Source of the DNA: Deinococcus sp.
GTDB taxonomy: Bacteria > Deinococcota > Deinococci > Deinococcales > Deinococcaceae
Assembly: GCA_018260375.1 (NCBI GenBank)
Contig: JAGLBF010000010.1
Coordinates: 15,253 to 30,211, forward strand
Reading direction: 5' to 3'
DNA length: 14,959 nt
Within the stretch, counting starts at the first letter, position 1; each line of letters opens with the position of its first letter. A program made the translations under genes and the position numbers. Shown here piece after piece: positions 7,576 to 12,786 of this stretch. The notes beneath the pieces are model-generated. The model saw only the letters and a list, made by a program, of their open reading frames with translations, had not been told where the DNA came from and did no database searches.

Positions 7576-7608
7576 TACGGACAGCGCTTTATTCCAGCGC
7601 AGTCTGTA
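7576..7608. other. Strong hairpin after topA
   Basis: TACGGACAGCGCT (7576-7588) and AGCGCAGTCTGTA (7596-7608) pair at 12 of 13 positions (one G-T, one A-A mismatch) around a 7-nt loop, 11 bp after the topA stop. No T-run follows. The outer part (TACGGAC / GTCTGTA) resembles the second hairpin of the intergenic repeat family in this window. Confidence 0.6.
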
Positions 7609-7612
7609 GGAG

Positions 7613-7641
7613 TTGACAGGCGGTAAACTGCAATCCATAGC
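7613..7641 (+). promoter_or_regulatory. Possible promoter of the small cupin-like gene
   Basis: A perfect TTGACA (7613-7618) is followed after 17 bp by CATAGC (7636-7641), a poor -10. It would start a transcript about 40 nt before the ATG at 7687. No SD is seen before that ATG. Confidence 0.35.
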
Positions 7642-7686
7642 CCGCGCCCTGCAACCCTGATACTTTTTCTCTACCAGTGCTCAAAG

Positions 7687-7977
7687 ATGCCCACTCCTCC
7701 CCCCCATCCGCCCGAAGTGCTGCGCCTGATGCGCCTGGCCCAAACCATGCCTGATGGGGCCTTTGGGTTGCCTGGGGTGCAAGCCGCAGCGCTGCTGATC
7801 AGGCAAGCGCAGCCTCTGCCCCGCGCACAGAGCGTACTTTGCTTGCAGGGCGAAGTCATATTAGACTTTGCCGATGGCGGCTTTGTGCGCCTGCGTGCAT
7901 GCGAGGTGTGTACGGTCACACAACCTACCAGCGCCCTGCCCGTGCAAGGCGAGGCGTTGCTGTTGCTGTTAACGTGA
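7687..7977 (+). CDS. Small cupin-like protein, function unknown
   Basis: 96 residues. After a Pro-rich start, residues 10-40 look helical (EVLRLMRLAQ...VQAAALLIRQ). The second half has the strand spacing of a small cupin barrel: GEVILDF, DGGFVRLRACEV and the last hydrophobic strand GEALLLLL. The metal-binding His/Glu motifs of classic cupins are not visible, so a non-metal or degenerate cupin is the most I can propose. It lies 122 bp after topA in the same direction and converges on the copD-like gene. A TTGACA upstream hints at its own promoter. The reading frame keeps the compositional character of its neighbours, but with no SD and no firm family the call is only moderately sure. Confidence 0.6.
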   Translation: MPTPPPHPPEVLRLMRLAQTMPDGAFGLPGVQAAALLIRQAQPLPRAQSVLCLQGEVILDFADGGFVRLRACEVCTVTQPTSALPVQGEALLLLLT

Positions 7978-8003
7978 ATTCGGAGCTACCAATTCAGCGA
8001 CTG

Positions 8004-8152
8004 ATACAGATTCCGATTACATCAGAAACGACCTGATTGAATGAGGGCGGCTGCGAGTGGGAAAAGATACGGGTTTCCTGGTACGTCAGCACAGTCGGCG
8101 GCTTTCCTGGCTGTGCTGACTTGGCTGTGCTGGAATGGAGCGCCGTCCGTAT
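8004..8152 (+). repeat. Intergenic repeat copy A (divergent subfamily, 149 bp)
   Basis: Shares with copies B-D the start ATAC(A/G)GATTCCGATT, the inner blocks TGCGAGTGGGAA and TGGAATGGAGCG, and the end GTCCGTAT. The sequences between these are different. The usual first hairpin is replaced by ATCAG/CTGAT, and a new 10-bp stem appears at 8085-8120. It also holds a 14-bp-period duplication (GGCTGTGCTG at 8109 and 8123). It fills the gap between two convergent genes and ends nine bases before the copD-like stop codon. Confidence 0.8.
8085..8120. other. 10-bp perfect hairpin within repeat copy A
   Basis: GTCAGCACAG (8085-8094) and CTGTGCTGAC (8111-8120) are exact inverses with a 16-nt loop. As it lies between convergent genes it could end or pause transcription from both sides, although neither strand has a following T-run. 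Confidence 0.65.
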
Positions 8153-8161
8153 GATATGCCC

Positions 8162-9280
8162 CTAGTACCGGAACGGCACCCTCACCTTCTTTCCATCCTG
8201 CGTTAGCTCTATGACCCAGTTGCCGCTCATCCACAGCTGGGCCTGACCCTGGCAGTGGGCGGCGTCACAGCGTAGGGGCAGCGCTTGGGGCGGCATAGGG
8301 TGGTCGGTCATCAGCAAGCGGGCGCTCAGGTGAGGCACAGCAGGAAACAGATCCAGACGTATTTCGCCGCGCCCTTGCAAGGTAAGCTGGCCCGTGAGTG
8401 CGGTGCTGCCGAGGGTAGTCTGAACAGTGATGGTCTGCGCGACCACCTCGCTAGCAGCGGGCAGTGGGCTACTGCTCAGCGCCCCCGACAAGCCCAGCAC
8501 ACAGAACAGCAGTGCAGTTTCAGCGACCAGCCAGCCGCGTGCTTGCGGCGTAGCAGCGGCGCTGCGGCGTGTGGCCCGCTGCACCACCCTAGACGTTGTC
8601 GCTGCCAGGCGTGACCTGACCACCAGCGCCAATAGCAAGGCCAGCAACATCAGCGCCAGCTTACCGAGTAGAATAAGGCCCCAGCTACTGCCTGTGAGTG
8701 CAGGCCACCAAGCGCCAGCGGGCAGGTGCCGCAGCGCCGCCGCTACGCCGCTCAACAGCAGTATCACCACGCTGCTCAGGGCCACTTTGCTAAAGTTTTG
8801 CGCTTCACTCGCCGTGGGATACTGCACGCCCAGAGCCAGCAGGCCGCCCACCCAGGTTGCGGCTGCCAGCGCGTGCAGGCCGTCCAACGTGGCCCAAAAC
8901 ATGCCCTGCTCGGCAGCGTGTCCGCCCGCTGCCAGCCCCCCCGCCACAAAAAGCACCCCCACCGGCCCCAGCCACCACACGGCACCCAGCTCGGCAAGCA
9001 GCAGCAGTACACTCCCCAGCACGGCAGCCACCTCTGCCCTGCCCTGGCGCACCGTGCTGAGGTAATCCAGAATATCAGCGGGCGAGGTAAAGCCCAGGCT
9101 GTGCAACGTAACCCCGACCTCCAGCCCTGCGCCCAGCAGCAACAGCACAGAGCCCGCTATAGGCCAGCTCAGCGGCAATTTGCTCCAGACGGGGCCGTAT
9201 ATCCAACGCGATACGATGCGCCCCAGCAATACGCTAAAGCCAAGATATTTCAAAAACTTTGCCAGAATGAGCCACATCAT
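8162..9280 (-). CDS. CopD-family membrane protein with C-terminal soluble domain
   Basis: 372 residues. About seven to eight hydrophobic segments span residues 1-265, including 41-60, 84-103, 105-120, 133-152, 165-185, 200-222 and 250-268. The family signature DGLHALAAATWVGGLLAL (133-150, His136) follows a GGHAAEQG loop with His121, matching the CopD domain of copper-import or copper-resistance proteins. Residues ~274-372 form a non-membrane domain with the pattern of YtkA/FixH-like modules, ending in LWMSGNWVIELTQDG, and containing Cys338-X4-Cys343 with His342 (CDAAHC), a plausible metal site on the outer face. No CopC gene adjoins it. The start is the first of two ATGs (9280, 9277); it has no SD but a -10 box eight bases upstream, so it is probably leaderless. 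Repeat copies A and B lie on either side. Confidence 0.85.
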   Translation of the reverse strand: MMWLILAKFLKYLGFSVLLGRIVSRWIYGPVWSKLPLSWPIAGSVLLLLGAGLEVGVTLHSLGFTSPADILDYLSTVRQGRAEVAAVLGSVLLLLAELGAVWWLGPVGVLFVAGGLAAGGHAAEQGMFWATLDGLHALAAATWVGGLLALGVQYPTASEAQNFSKVALSSVVILLLSGVAAALRHLPAGAWWPALTGSSWGLILLGKLALMLLALLLALVVRSRLAATTSRVVQRATRRSAAATPQARGWLVAETALLFCVLGLSGALSSSPLPAASEVVAQTITVQTTLGSTALTGQLTLQGRGEIRLDLFPAVPHLSARLLMTDHPMPPQALPLRCDAAHCQGQAQLWMSGNWVIELTQDGKKVRVPFRY

Positions 9281-9288
9281 AAGTGGCT

Positions 9289-9294
9289 AGACTA
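9289..9294 (-). promoter_or_regulatory. -10 box of a probable leaderless copD-like transcript
   Basis: On the minus strand TAGTCT (TANNNT) ends eight bases before the ATG at 9280, the same layout as at 2361 and 3445. No SD and no convincing -35 are visible. Confidence 0.45.
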
Positions 9295-9330
9295 CCGCAA
9301 ACATAAGGCGCGGGAGAAACGGCTTATATA

Positions 9331-9460
9331 ATACGGATTCCGATTGATTTGGCGTACTTCCGAATCAATCCAAGCGGATGCGAGTGGGAACAGCATACGG
9401 ACTGTGCGGAGCCGCAGGCGGCGCTTTTCCGACTGTGGTGGAATGGAGCGTAGTCCGTAT
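9331..9460 (+). repeat. Intergenic repeat copy B (130 bp)
   Basis: Begins ATACGGATTCCGATTGATT and ends AGTCCGTAT. Hairpin I is GATTGATT/AATCAATC with a 13-nt loop. Hairpin II starts with ATACGGACT (9395-9403) and closes with AGTCCGTAT (9452-9460), extended by two G-T and two G-C/C-G pairs. It lies between the divergent copD-like and fmdA genes. It differs from copy C by three substitutions and two small indels. Size and structure recall the small non-coding repeats known in Deinococcus genomes. The 565-bp gap 9281-9845 otherwise holds promoter signals and AT-rich DNA. Confidence 0.9.
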
Positions 9461-9624
9461 AAAAGCCGCCGCCATGTACGTTACTTCCCAAGAATGTCAG
9501 CGGTGCACAGAAAACCTCATGCCGCTCTAGAAGGCCTGTCTGCGGCCTTAGCCTGATCGATACAAGTCTGTTCAGTAAAGGCTGACAGTATATCAGCGGT
9601 TTATCCAGTGAGCCTTATGTAGCT

Positions 9625-9634
9625 CTCATATGAG
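9625..9634. promoter_or_regulatory. 10-bp palindrome CTCATATGAG in the fmdA upstream region
   Basis: A perfect palindrome about 110 bp before the candidate fmdA -10. It could be an operator, but short AT-rich palindromes arise by chance and no second copy is present. Confidence 0.3.
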
Positions 9635-9724
9635 TACCATTTTGCTCTCCCGCATTTGTGCTAAGGTGACTATGTTCTTACAATTTTTTCTGAAAATTTT
9701 ATTTCAGCGTTCTTGCAATTTTGG

Positions 9725-9753
9725 TTTAGCACATTCGCCCTATCTGCTATCAT
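9725..9753 (+). promoter_or_regulatory. Candidate fmdA promoter
   Basis: TATCAT (9748-9753) with TTTAGC (9725-9730) 17 bp upstream; the -35 is weak. The 12 bases GCTATCATCTTT around this -10 are identical to those before the DUF72 gene (2359-2370). The surrounding ~240 bp (9600-9845) are clearly more AT-rich than the neighbouring genes. Confidence 0.4.
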
Positions 9754-9845
9754 CTTTGTAGCTTTTACTCCCTTTAGTCAGCGTGTTACTGAGTCTATCC
9801 CCCCGTTTTTTCATAATCACTGTGCTTTACAGAGGATAAACTATC

Positions 9846-11081
9846 ATGGCAAAGAAAACCCTGCTGAGTATCGACCTCAATCGTTCACCTTACGAAAACG
9901 AGAATGTCCACAACCGCTGGCATCCTGACATTCCTATGGCGGCAACAGTCAAGCCAGGCGACGACTTTATCCTAGAGTGCCATGACTGGACGGGTGGGCA
10001 GATTCACAATAACGACAGCGCCGAAGACGTGCGCGACGTTGACCTGACGCAGGTGCATTTTCTCACTGGCCCCGTAGAGGTTGAGGGCGCGGAGCCTGGC
10101 GATTTGCTGATAGTGGATATTTTGGATATCGGCACGTTTGAAGACAGCCAGTGGGGCTTTAACGGCTTTTTTTCGCGCAACAACGGCGGTGGCTTTCTCA
10201 CCGACCACTTTCCAGAAGCACAAAAATCTATCTGGGACTTTAAGGGTCTCTTTACCAGTTCGCGCCACATTCCAGGCGTGTCGTTTGCGGGCCTCATTCA
10301 CCCCGGCCTTATCGGTACGCTGCCTTCACGCGAGCTGCTCAACGAGTGGAACAAGCGCGAGCGCGAGCTGTATGACACCGACCCTGACCGTGTGCCTGGC
10401 CTGGTCAACTTGCCCTACGCCGACACCGCGCACCTAGGCAGGCTCAAGGGAGCTGAAAAAGACCAGGCCGCTGGCGAAGCCGCCCGCACTGTACCGCCCC
10501 GCGAACACGGCGGTAACTGTGACATCAAGGATTTGTCACGCGGCTCAAAAGTGTATTTTCCTGTGTATGTCAAGGGAGCGGGGCTGTCAGTAGGCGACTT
10601 GCACTTCAGCCAGGGCGACGGCGAAATTACCTTTTGCGGAGCTATAGAAATGGCAGGCTGGGTCCATTTGCGGGTCGAGCTTATCAAAGGCGGCATGGAA
10701 AAATACGGCATCAAAAACCCTATCTTCCGCCCCAGCCCTCTGGTACCCAAGTATGATAACTACCTCATCTTTGAAGGTATTTCGGTAGATGAAAAAGGTC
10801 AGCAACACTTTTTAGATGTCAACGTAGCCTACCGTCAAGCAGTGCTCAATGCTATAGAGTACCTGACCAAATTTGGTTACAGTGGCGCTCAGGCTTACTC
10901 ACTGTTGGGCTGCGCCCCCGTACAAGGCCATATCAGCGGGGTAGTTGATGTACCCAATGCCTGCGCAACACTATGGCTGCCCACTGATATCTTTGATTTT
11001 GACCTGATGCCCAATACCCAGGGGCCAGAGCGCTTTATCAAGGGTGATGTTGATTTGCCGCTTGCACCAGATAAAGAGTAA
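9846..11081 (+). CDS. fmdA: Formamidase (FmdA/AmdA family)
   Basis: 411 residues, the full length of the family. It hydrolyses formamide (and slowly other short amides) to formate and ammonia in the cytoplasm, for nitrogen supply. The sequence closely follows methylotroph FmdA from end to end as I remember it: IDLNRSPYENENVHNRWHPDIP near the N-terminus, ECHDWTGGQIHNNDSAEDVRDVDL (44-67), GAEPGDLLIVDILDIG, SQWGFNGFF, NGGGFLTDHFPEA (113-125), IHPGLIGTLPS, REHGGNCDIKDL (219-230) and DLHFSQGDGEITFCGAIE (251-268), which carry conserved Asp, His and Glu residues of the metal-dependent fold. AGAGGA at 9831-9836 sets the ATG at 9846. fmdB follows after 149 bp with its own promoter; no porin or ABC transporter (fmdCDEF) is present. 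The two genes are enclosed by inverted repeats B and C, which suggests a module moved as a unit. Confidence 0.95.
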   Translation: MAKKTLLSIDLNRSPYENENVHNRWHPDIPMAATVKPGDDFILECHDWTGGQIHNNDSAEDVRDVDLTQVHFLTGPVEVEGAEPGDLLIVDILDIGTFEDSQWGFNGFFSRNNGGGFLTDHFPEAQKSIWDFKGLFTSSRHIPGVSFAGLIHPGLIGTLPSRELLNEWNKRERELYDTDPDRVPGLVNLPYADTAHLGRLKGAEKDQAAGEAARTVPPREHGGNCDIKDLSRGSKVYFPVYVKGAGLSVGDLHFSQGDGEITFCGAIEMAGWVHLRVELIKGGMEKYGIKNPIFRPSPLVPKYDNYLIFEGISVDEKGQQHFLDVNVAYRQAVLNAIEYLTKFGYSGAQAYSLLGCAPVQGHISGVVDVPNACATLWLPTDIFDFDLMPNTQGPERFIKGDVDLPLAPDKE

Positions 11082-11082
11082 G

Positions 11083-11110
11083 TTGACAGTATTGACTTAG
11101 TAACTATACG
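11083..11110 (+). promoter_or_regulatory. Promoter of fmdB
   Basis: TTGACA (11083-11088), 16-bp spacer, TATACG (11105-11110). The -35 starts two bases after the fmdA stop codon. It would give a leader of about 110 nt, in which a 10-bp direct repeat TTCATTG(C/T)AA occurs at 11137 and 11155. Confidence 0.6.
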
Positions 11111-11230
11111 CATTTCGCTTTATGACAGGACAGTCTTTCATTGCAATCTAGCCCTTCATTGTAAGGCAGCCCCAATGGTACCGACTGCGTTTTCCTGTTG
11201 CGAAATGTATGCCCTGAAAGGATACATGCG

Positions 11231-11563
11231 ATGCCACTTTATGAATACCGCTGCCCACAACACGGACTATTTGACCAGTTGGTACCTGTCGCCGCGCGCG
11301 GTGAGCAGACCCAGTGTCCCCACTGCGATCAGCATTCGCCCCGGGTGATCGTATCAGCCCCGCACACGGCACAACTCAGCAGTGAACGCCGCAGCGCCTT
11401 TGAGCGCAACGAACGCGCCGCCCACGAACCGCGCCGTGGCAACCTAGACACTGAGCATCAAGAGCGCCAGCGCCACCAGCCGCTGAGCAAATCGGGTGCG
11501 CTGTACACCGCTGACGGTAAAAAGATGTTCCCCGCTGCTCGCCCCTGGATGCTGGGCCACTAA
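11231..11563 (+). CDS. fmdB: FmdB-family zinc-ribbon protein
   Basis: 110 residues. The start at 11231 gives the family's invariant MPLYEYRC opening and has AAAGGA at 11216-11221; the frame is open back to 11198, but without support. The zinc ribbon uses Cys8 and His11 (CPQH) and Cys29 and Cys32 (CPHC), so one of the four usual cysteines appears to be His. The rest is a charged, probably disordered tail rich in Arg, Glu and His, with a short conserved-looking end (ALYTADGKKMFP). FmdB was named as a putative regulator of formamidase in methylotrophs; the family occurs widely and its molecular role is not settled. Position next to fmdA supports a linked role here. The last bases of the gene belong to a degenerate 16-18 bp triplication. 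Confidence 0.88.
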   Translation: MPLYEYRCPQHGLFDQLVPVAARGEQTQCPHCDQHSPRVIVSAPHTAQLSSERRSAFERNERAAHEPRRGNLDTEHQERQRHQPLSKSGALYTADGKKMFPAARPWMLGH

Positions 11564-11600
11564 GATACTGCGCCACTTAAGGTACTGGGCCACTGCTAGG
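11550..11600. repeat. Degenerate 16-18 bp triplication over the fmdB stop codon
   Basis: TGCTGGGCCACTAAGA (11550-11565), TACTGCGCCACTTAAGG (11566-11582) and TACTGGGCCACTGCTAGG (11583-11600). The first unit includes the last codons and stop of fmdB. Confidence 0.6.
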
Positions 11601-11624
11601 CCAAGGCGTAACAGAGCAAAGATG

Positions 11625-11658
11625 GCCCAGTGCAATCTACCCTGGCTCTGCACTGGGC
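11625..11658. other. 10-bp perfect hairpin downstream of fmdB
   Basis: GCCCAGTGCA (11625-11634) is the exact inverse of TGCACTGGGC (11649-11658), with a 14-nt loop. Only scattered Ts follow. It is a candidate 3' end for the fmdB transcript in the convergent gap 11564-11932, which holds this hairpin, repeat copy C and a second hairpin. Confidence 0.65.
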
Positions 11659-11706
11659 TACATTTACTGACAAAGCCCTATAGGCGTATCATGCCGATTC
11701 CGACTC

Positions 11707-11842
11707 ATACGGACTGCCGCTCCATTCCACCACAGTCGGAAAAGCGCCGCCTGCGGCTCCATACCGCGCAGTCCGTATGCTGTTCCCACTCGCATCCGCT
11801 CGGATTGATTCGGAAGTACGCCAAATCAATCGGAATCCGTAT
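11707..11842 (-). repeat. Intergenic repeat copy C (136 bp, inverted)
   Basis: Reads on the minus strand from ATACGGATTCCGATTGATT to GCAGTCCGTAT. Hairpin II has an 11-bp perfect stem (11707-11717 with 11768-11778). Relative to copy B it has a 5-bp insertion and a few substitutions. It lies between the convergent fmdB and grpE genes. Confidence 0.9.
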
Positions 11843-11848
11843 CAGGAT

Positions 11849-11880
11849 GCAGGTAAGTGGTAACAGTAAAGCTTACCTGC
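11849..11880. other. 9-bp perfect hairpin downstream of grpE
   Basis: GCAGGTAAG (11849-11857) pairs with CTTACCTGC (11872-11880) around a 14-nt loop, 52 bp past the grpE stop. No T-run follows on the minus strand. Confidence 0.6.
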
Positions 11881-11932
11881 TGATAGTCATGTCCTCCTGA
11901 GCGGCTTTGGCTTGGCGAGCATCTGCGTTTAC

Positions 11933-12601
11933 TCAGTCTTTTTTACTGACAACAACCCGTGCAGGGCGCACCAGCTTGTCGCCCATGCGAAAGCCGGTTT
12001 GGTAGACCTGGGTAATCTGGTCGTCATTGTCACCCGCTACCACCTGTATTGCCTCGTGCCACTGGGGATCAAAGGTCTCACCTGCATGACCAGTGGCCTC
12101 CAGACCCAGCCCCGCGAAAATAGTAAGCACCTTGTTCTGCACAGCTTGTAGGCCAGGTATTAACTTGCTCGCGTCCTCACTGCCGATGCTCAGGGCGCGC
12201 TGTACATCATCAAATACGGGCATCATCGCTTCGGCGGCCTTGCTCACGCCTTGGCCTTCAGCCTGCGCTACGTCTTCCTGGGTGCGGCGGCGATAATTTT
12301 CAAAGTCAGCCGCCAGTCGGCCCAGTCGGCCTTTAAGGTCGGCATTTTCTTTTTCTAGCTCATCAGCCTTTTCCATTTTAGACATCATCTCTTGAACCTG
12401 GGCAAACATATTTTCATCTATGCCGCCAAAATCCTCTTGCAAATCGGCCTCTTCATCTTGAGCTGCCATATCGCTGCTCCATTCAGCATCTATCACTTTG
12501 CTGTCACTATCTACTGTACTGCTGTCTACCTTTTCATTGGCATCAGCTACAAATTTAAGGTTTTCGCGTGTAGTACCGGGGGTTTTATGGTCATCAGACA
12601 T
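11933..12601 (-). CDS. grpE: GrpE, nucleotide exchange factor of DnaK
   Basis: 222 residues. GrpE dimers release ADP from DnaK and act as a thermosensor. The ATG at 12601 is chosen because AGGAG (12610-12614) precedes it by eight bases; the open frame runs to a TTG at 12640 without such support. The N-terminus is long and acidic (residues 1-65), followed by the dimer coiled coil (about 66-110, with LAADFENYRRRTQED), a four-helix part (KAAEAMMPVFDDVQRALS), and the C-terminal beta domain with FDPQWHEAIQVV (177-188) and the signature TGFRMGDKLVRPARVVVS (202-219). It lies 185 bp downstream of dnaK on the same strand but beyond a strong terminator, so it probably depends on its own promoter. Usual dnaJ does not follow; instead repeat C and the convergent fmd genes do. 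Confidence 0.96.
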   Translation of the reverse strand: MSDDHKTPGTTRENLKFVADANEKVDSSTVDSDSKVIDAEWSSDMAAQDEEADLQEDFGGIDENMFAQVQEMMSKMEKADELEKENADLKGRLGRLAADFENYRRRTQEDVAQAEGQGVSKAAEAMMPVFDDVQRALSIGSEDASKLIPGLQAVQNKVLTIFAGLGLEATGHAGETFDPQWHEAIQVVAGDNDDQITQVYQTGFRMGDKLVRPARVVVSKKD

Positions 12602-12646
12602 AGTAGGGTCTCCTGTTTGGTGTTGTGTTTGGGTATTCAAGGTATC

Positions 12647-12675
12647 TCTTTACCAAACTTAGTTGTGTACATCAA
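12647..12675 (-). promoter_or_regulatory. Candidate grpE promoter
   Basis: On the minus strand TTGATG (12670-12675), 17-bp spacer, TAAAGA (12647-12652), giving a leader near 40 nt. An alternative is TTGAAC (12681-12686) with TAAGTT 19 bp away. Some promoter is expected here because dnaK ends in a terminator. Confidence 0.45.
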
Positions 12676-12705
12676 CTGTTGTTCAACGGATCACTTGTTG
12701 ATGTA
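12668..12705. promoter_or_regulatory. 9-bp dyad overlapping the grpE -35
   Basis: TACATCAAC (12668-12676) and GTTGATGTA (12697-12705) are exact inverses separated by 20 bp. It is not a CIRCE or HAIR consensus. It could be an operator for an unknown regulator or a leader structure. Confidence 0.45.
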
Positions 12706-12721
12706 TAGAGAGCAGTGTATG

Positions 12722-12775
12722 AAAAAAGGGGAACCGTTCGCTAGCCCACCACTTAGGGCTGTTGCGGGGTTCCCC
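12722..12775 (-). terminator. Intrinsic terminator between dnaK and grpE
   Basis: On the minus strand GGGGAACC (12768-12775) pairs with GGTTCCCC (12728-12735) and is followed by six Ts (12722-12727). An inner stem AGCCC/GGGCT (12743-12747 with 12756-12760) makes a branched, GC-rich structure. It begins 12 bp after the dnaK stop. Confidence 0.85.
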
Positions 12776-12786
12776 AGTCATAGGTG

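Noticed and set aside
8285..9331. Plus-strand open frames across the copD-like gene
   Set aside because: Ala/Pro/Arg-rich antisense of a clear membrane protein; one runs into repeat B; no SD.
9615..9631. TTATGT-N5-TCATAT resembling the Deinococcus radiation/desiccation motif
   Set aside because: The second half departs from the inverted ACATAA at two of six positions, and fmdA is not a DNA-damage gene.
9713..9928. Small plus-strand frame with a hydrophobic, signal-like start
   Set aside because: Begins at TTG without SD and overlaps the fmdA start in another frame; its hydrophobicity follows from the AT-rich promoter region.
11198..11230. FmdB start at 11198
   Set aside because: The family begins at MPLYEY, which is at 11231 and preceded by AAAGGA.
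12602..12640. GrpE start at TTG 12640
   Set aside because: No SD in front of it, whereas ATG 12601 has AGGAG at ideal spacing.
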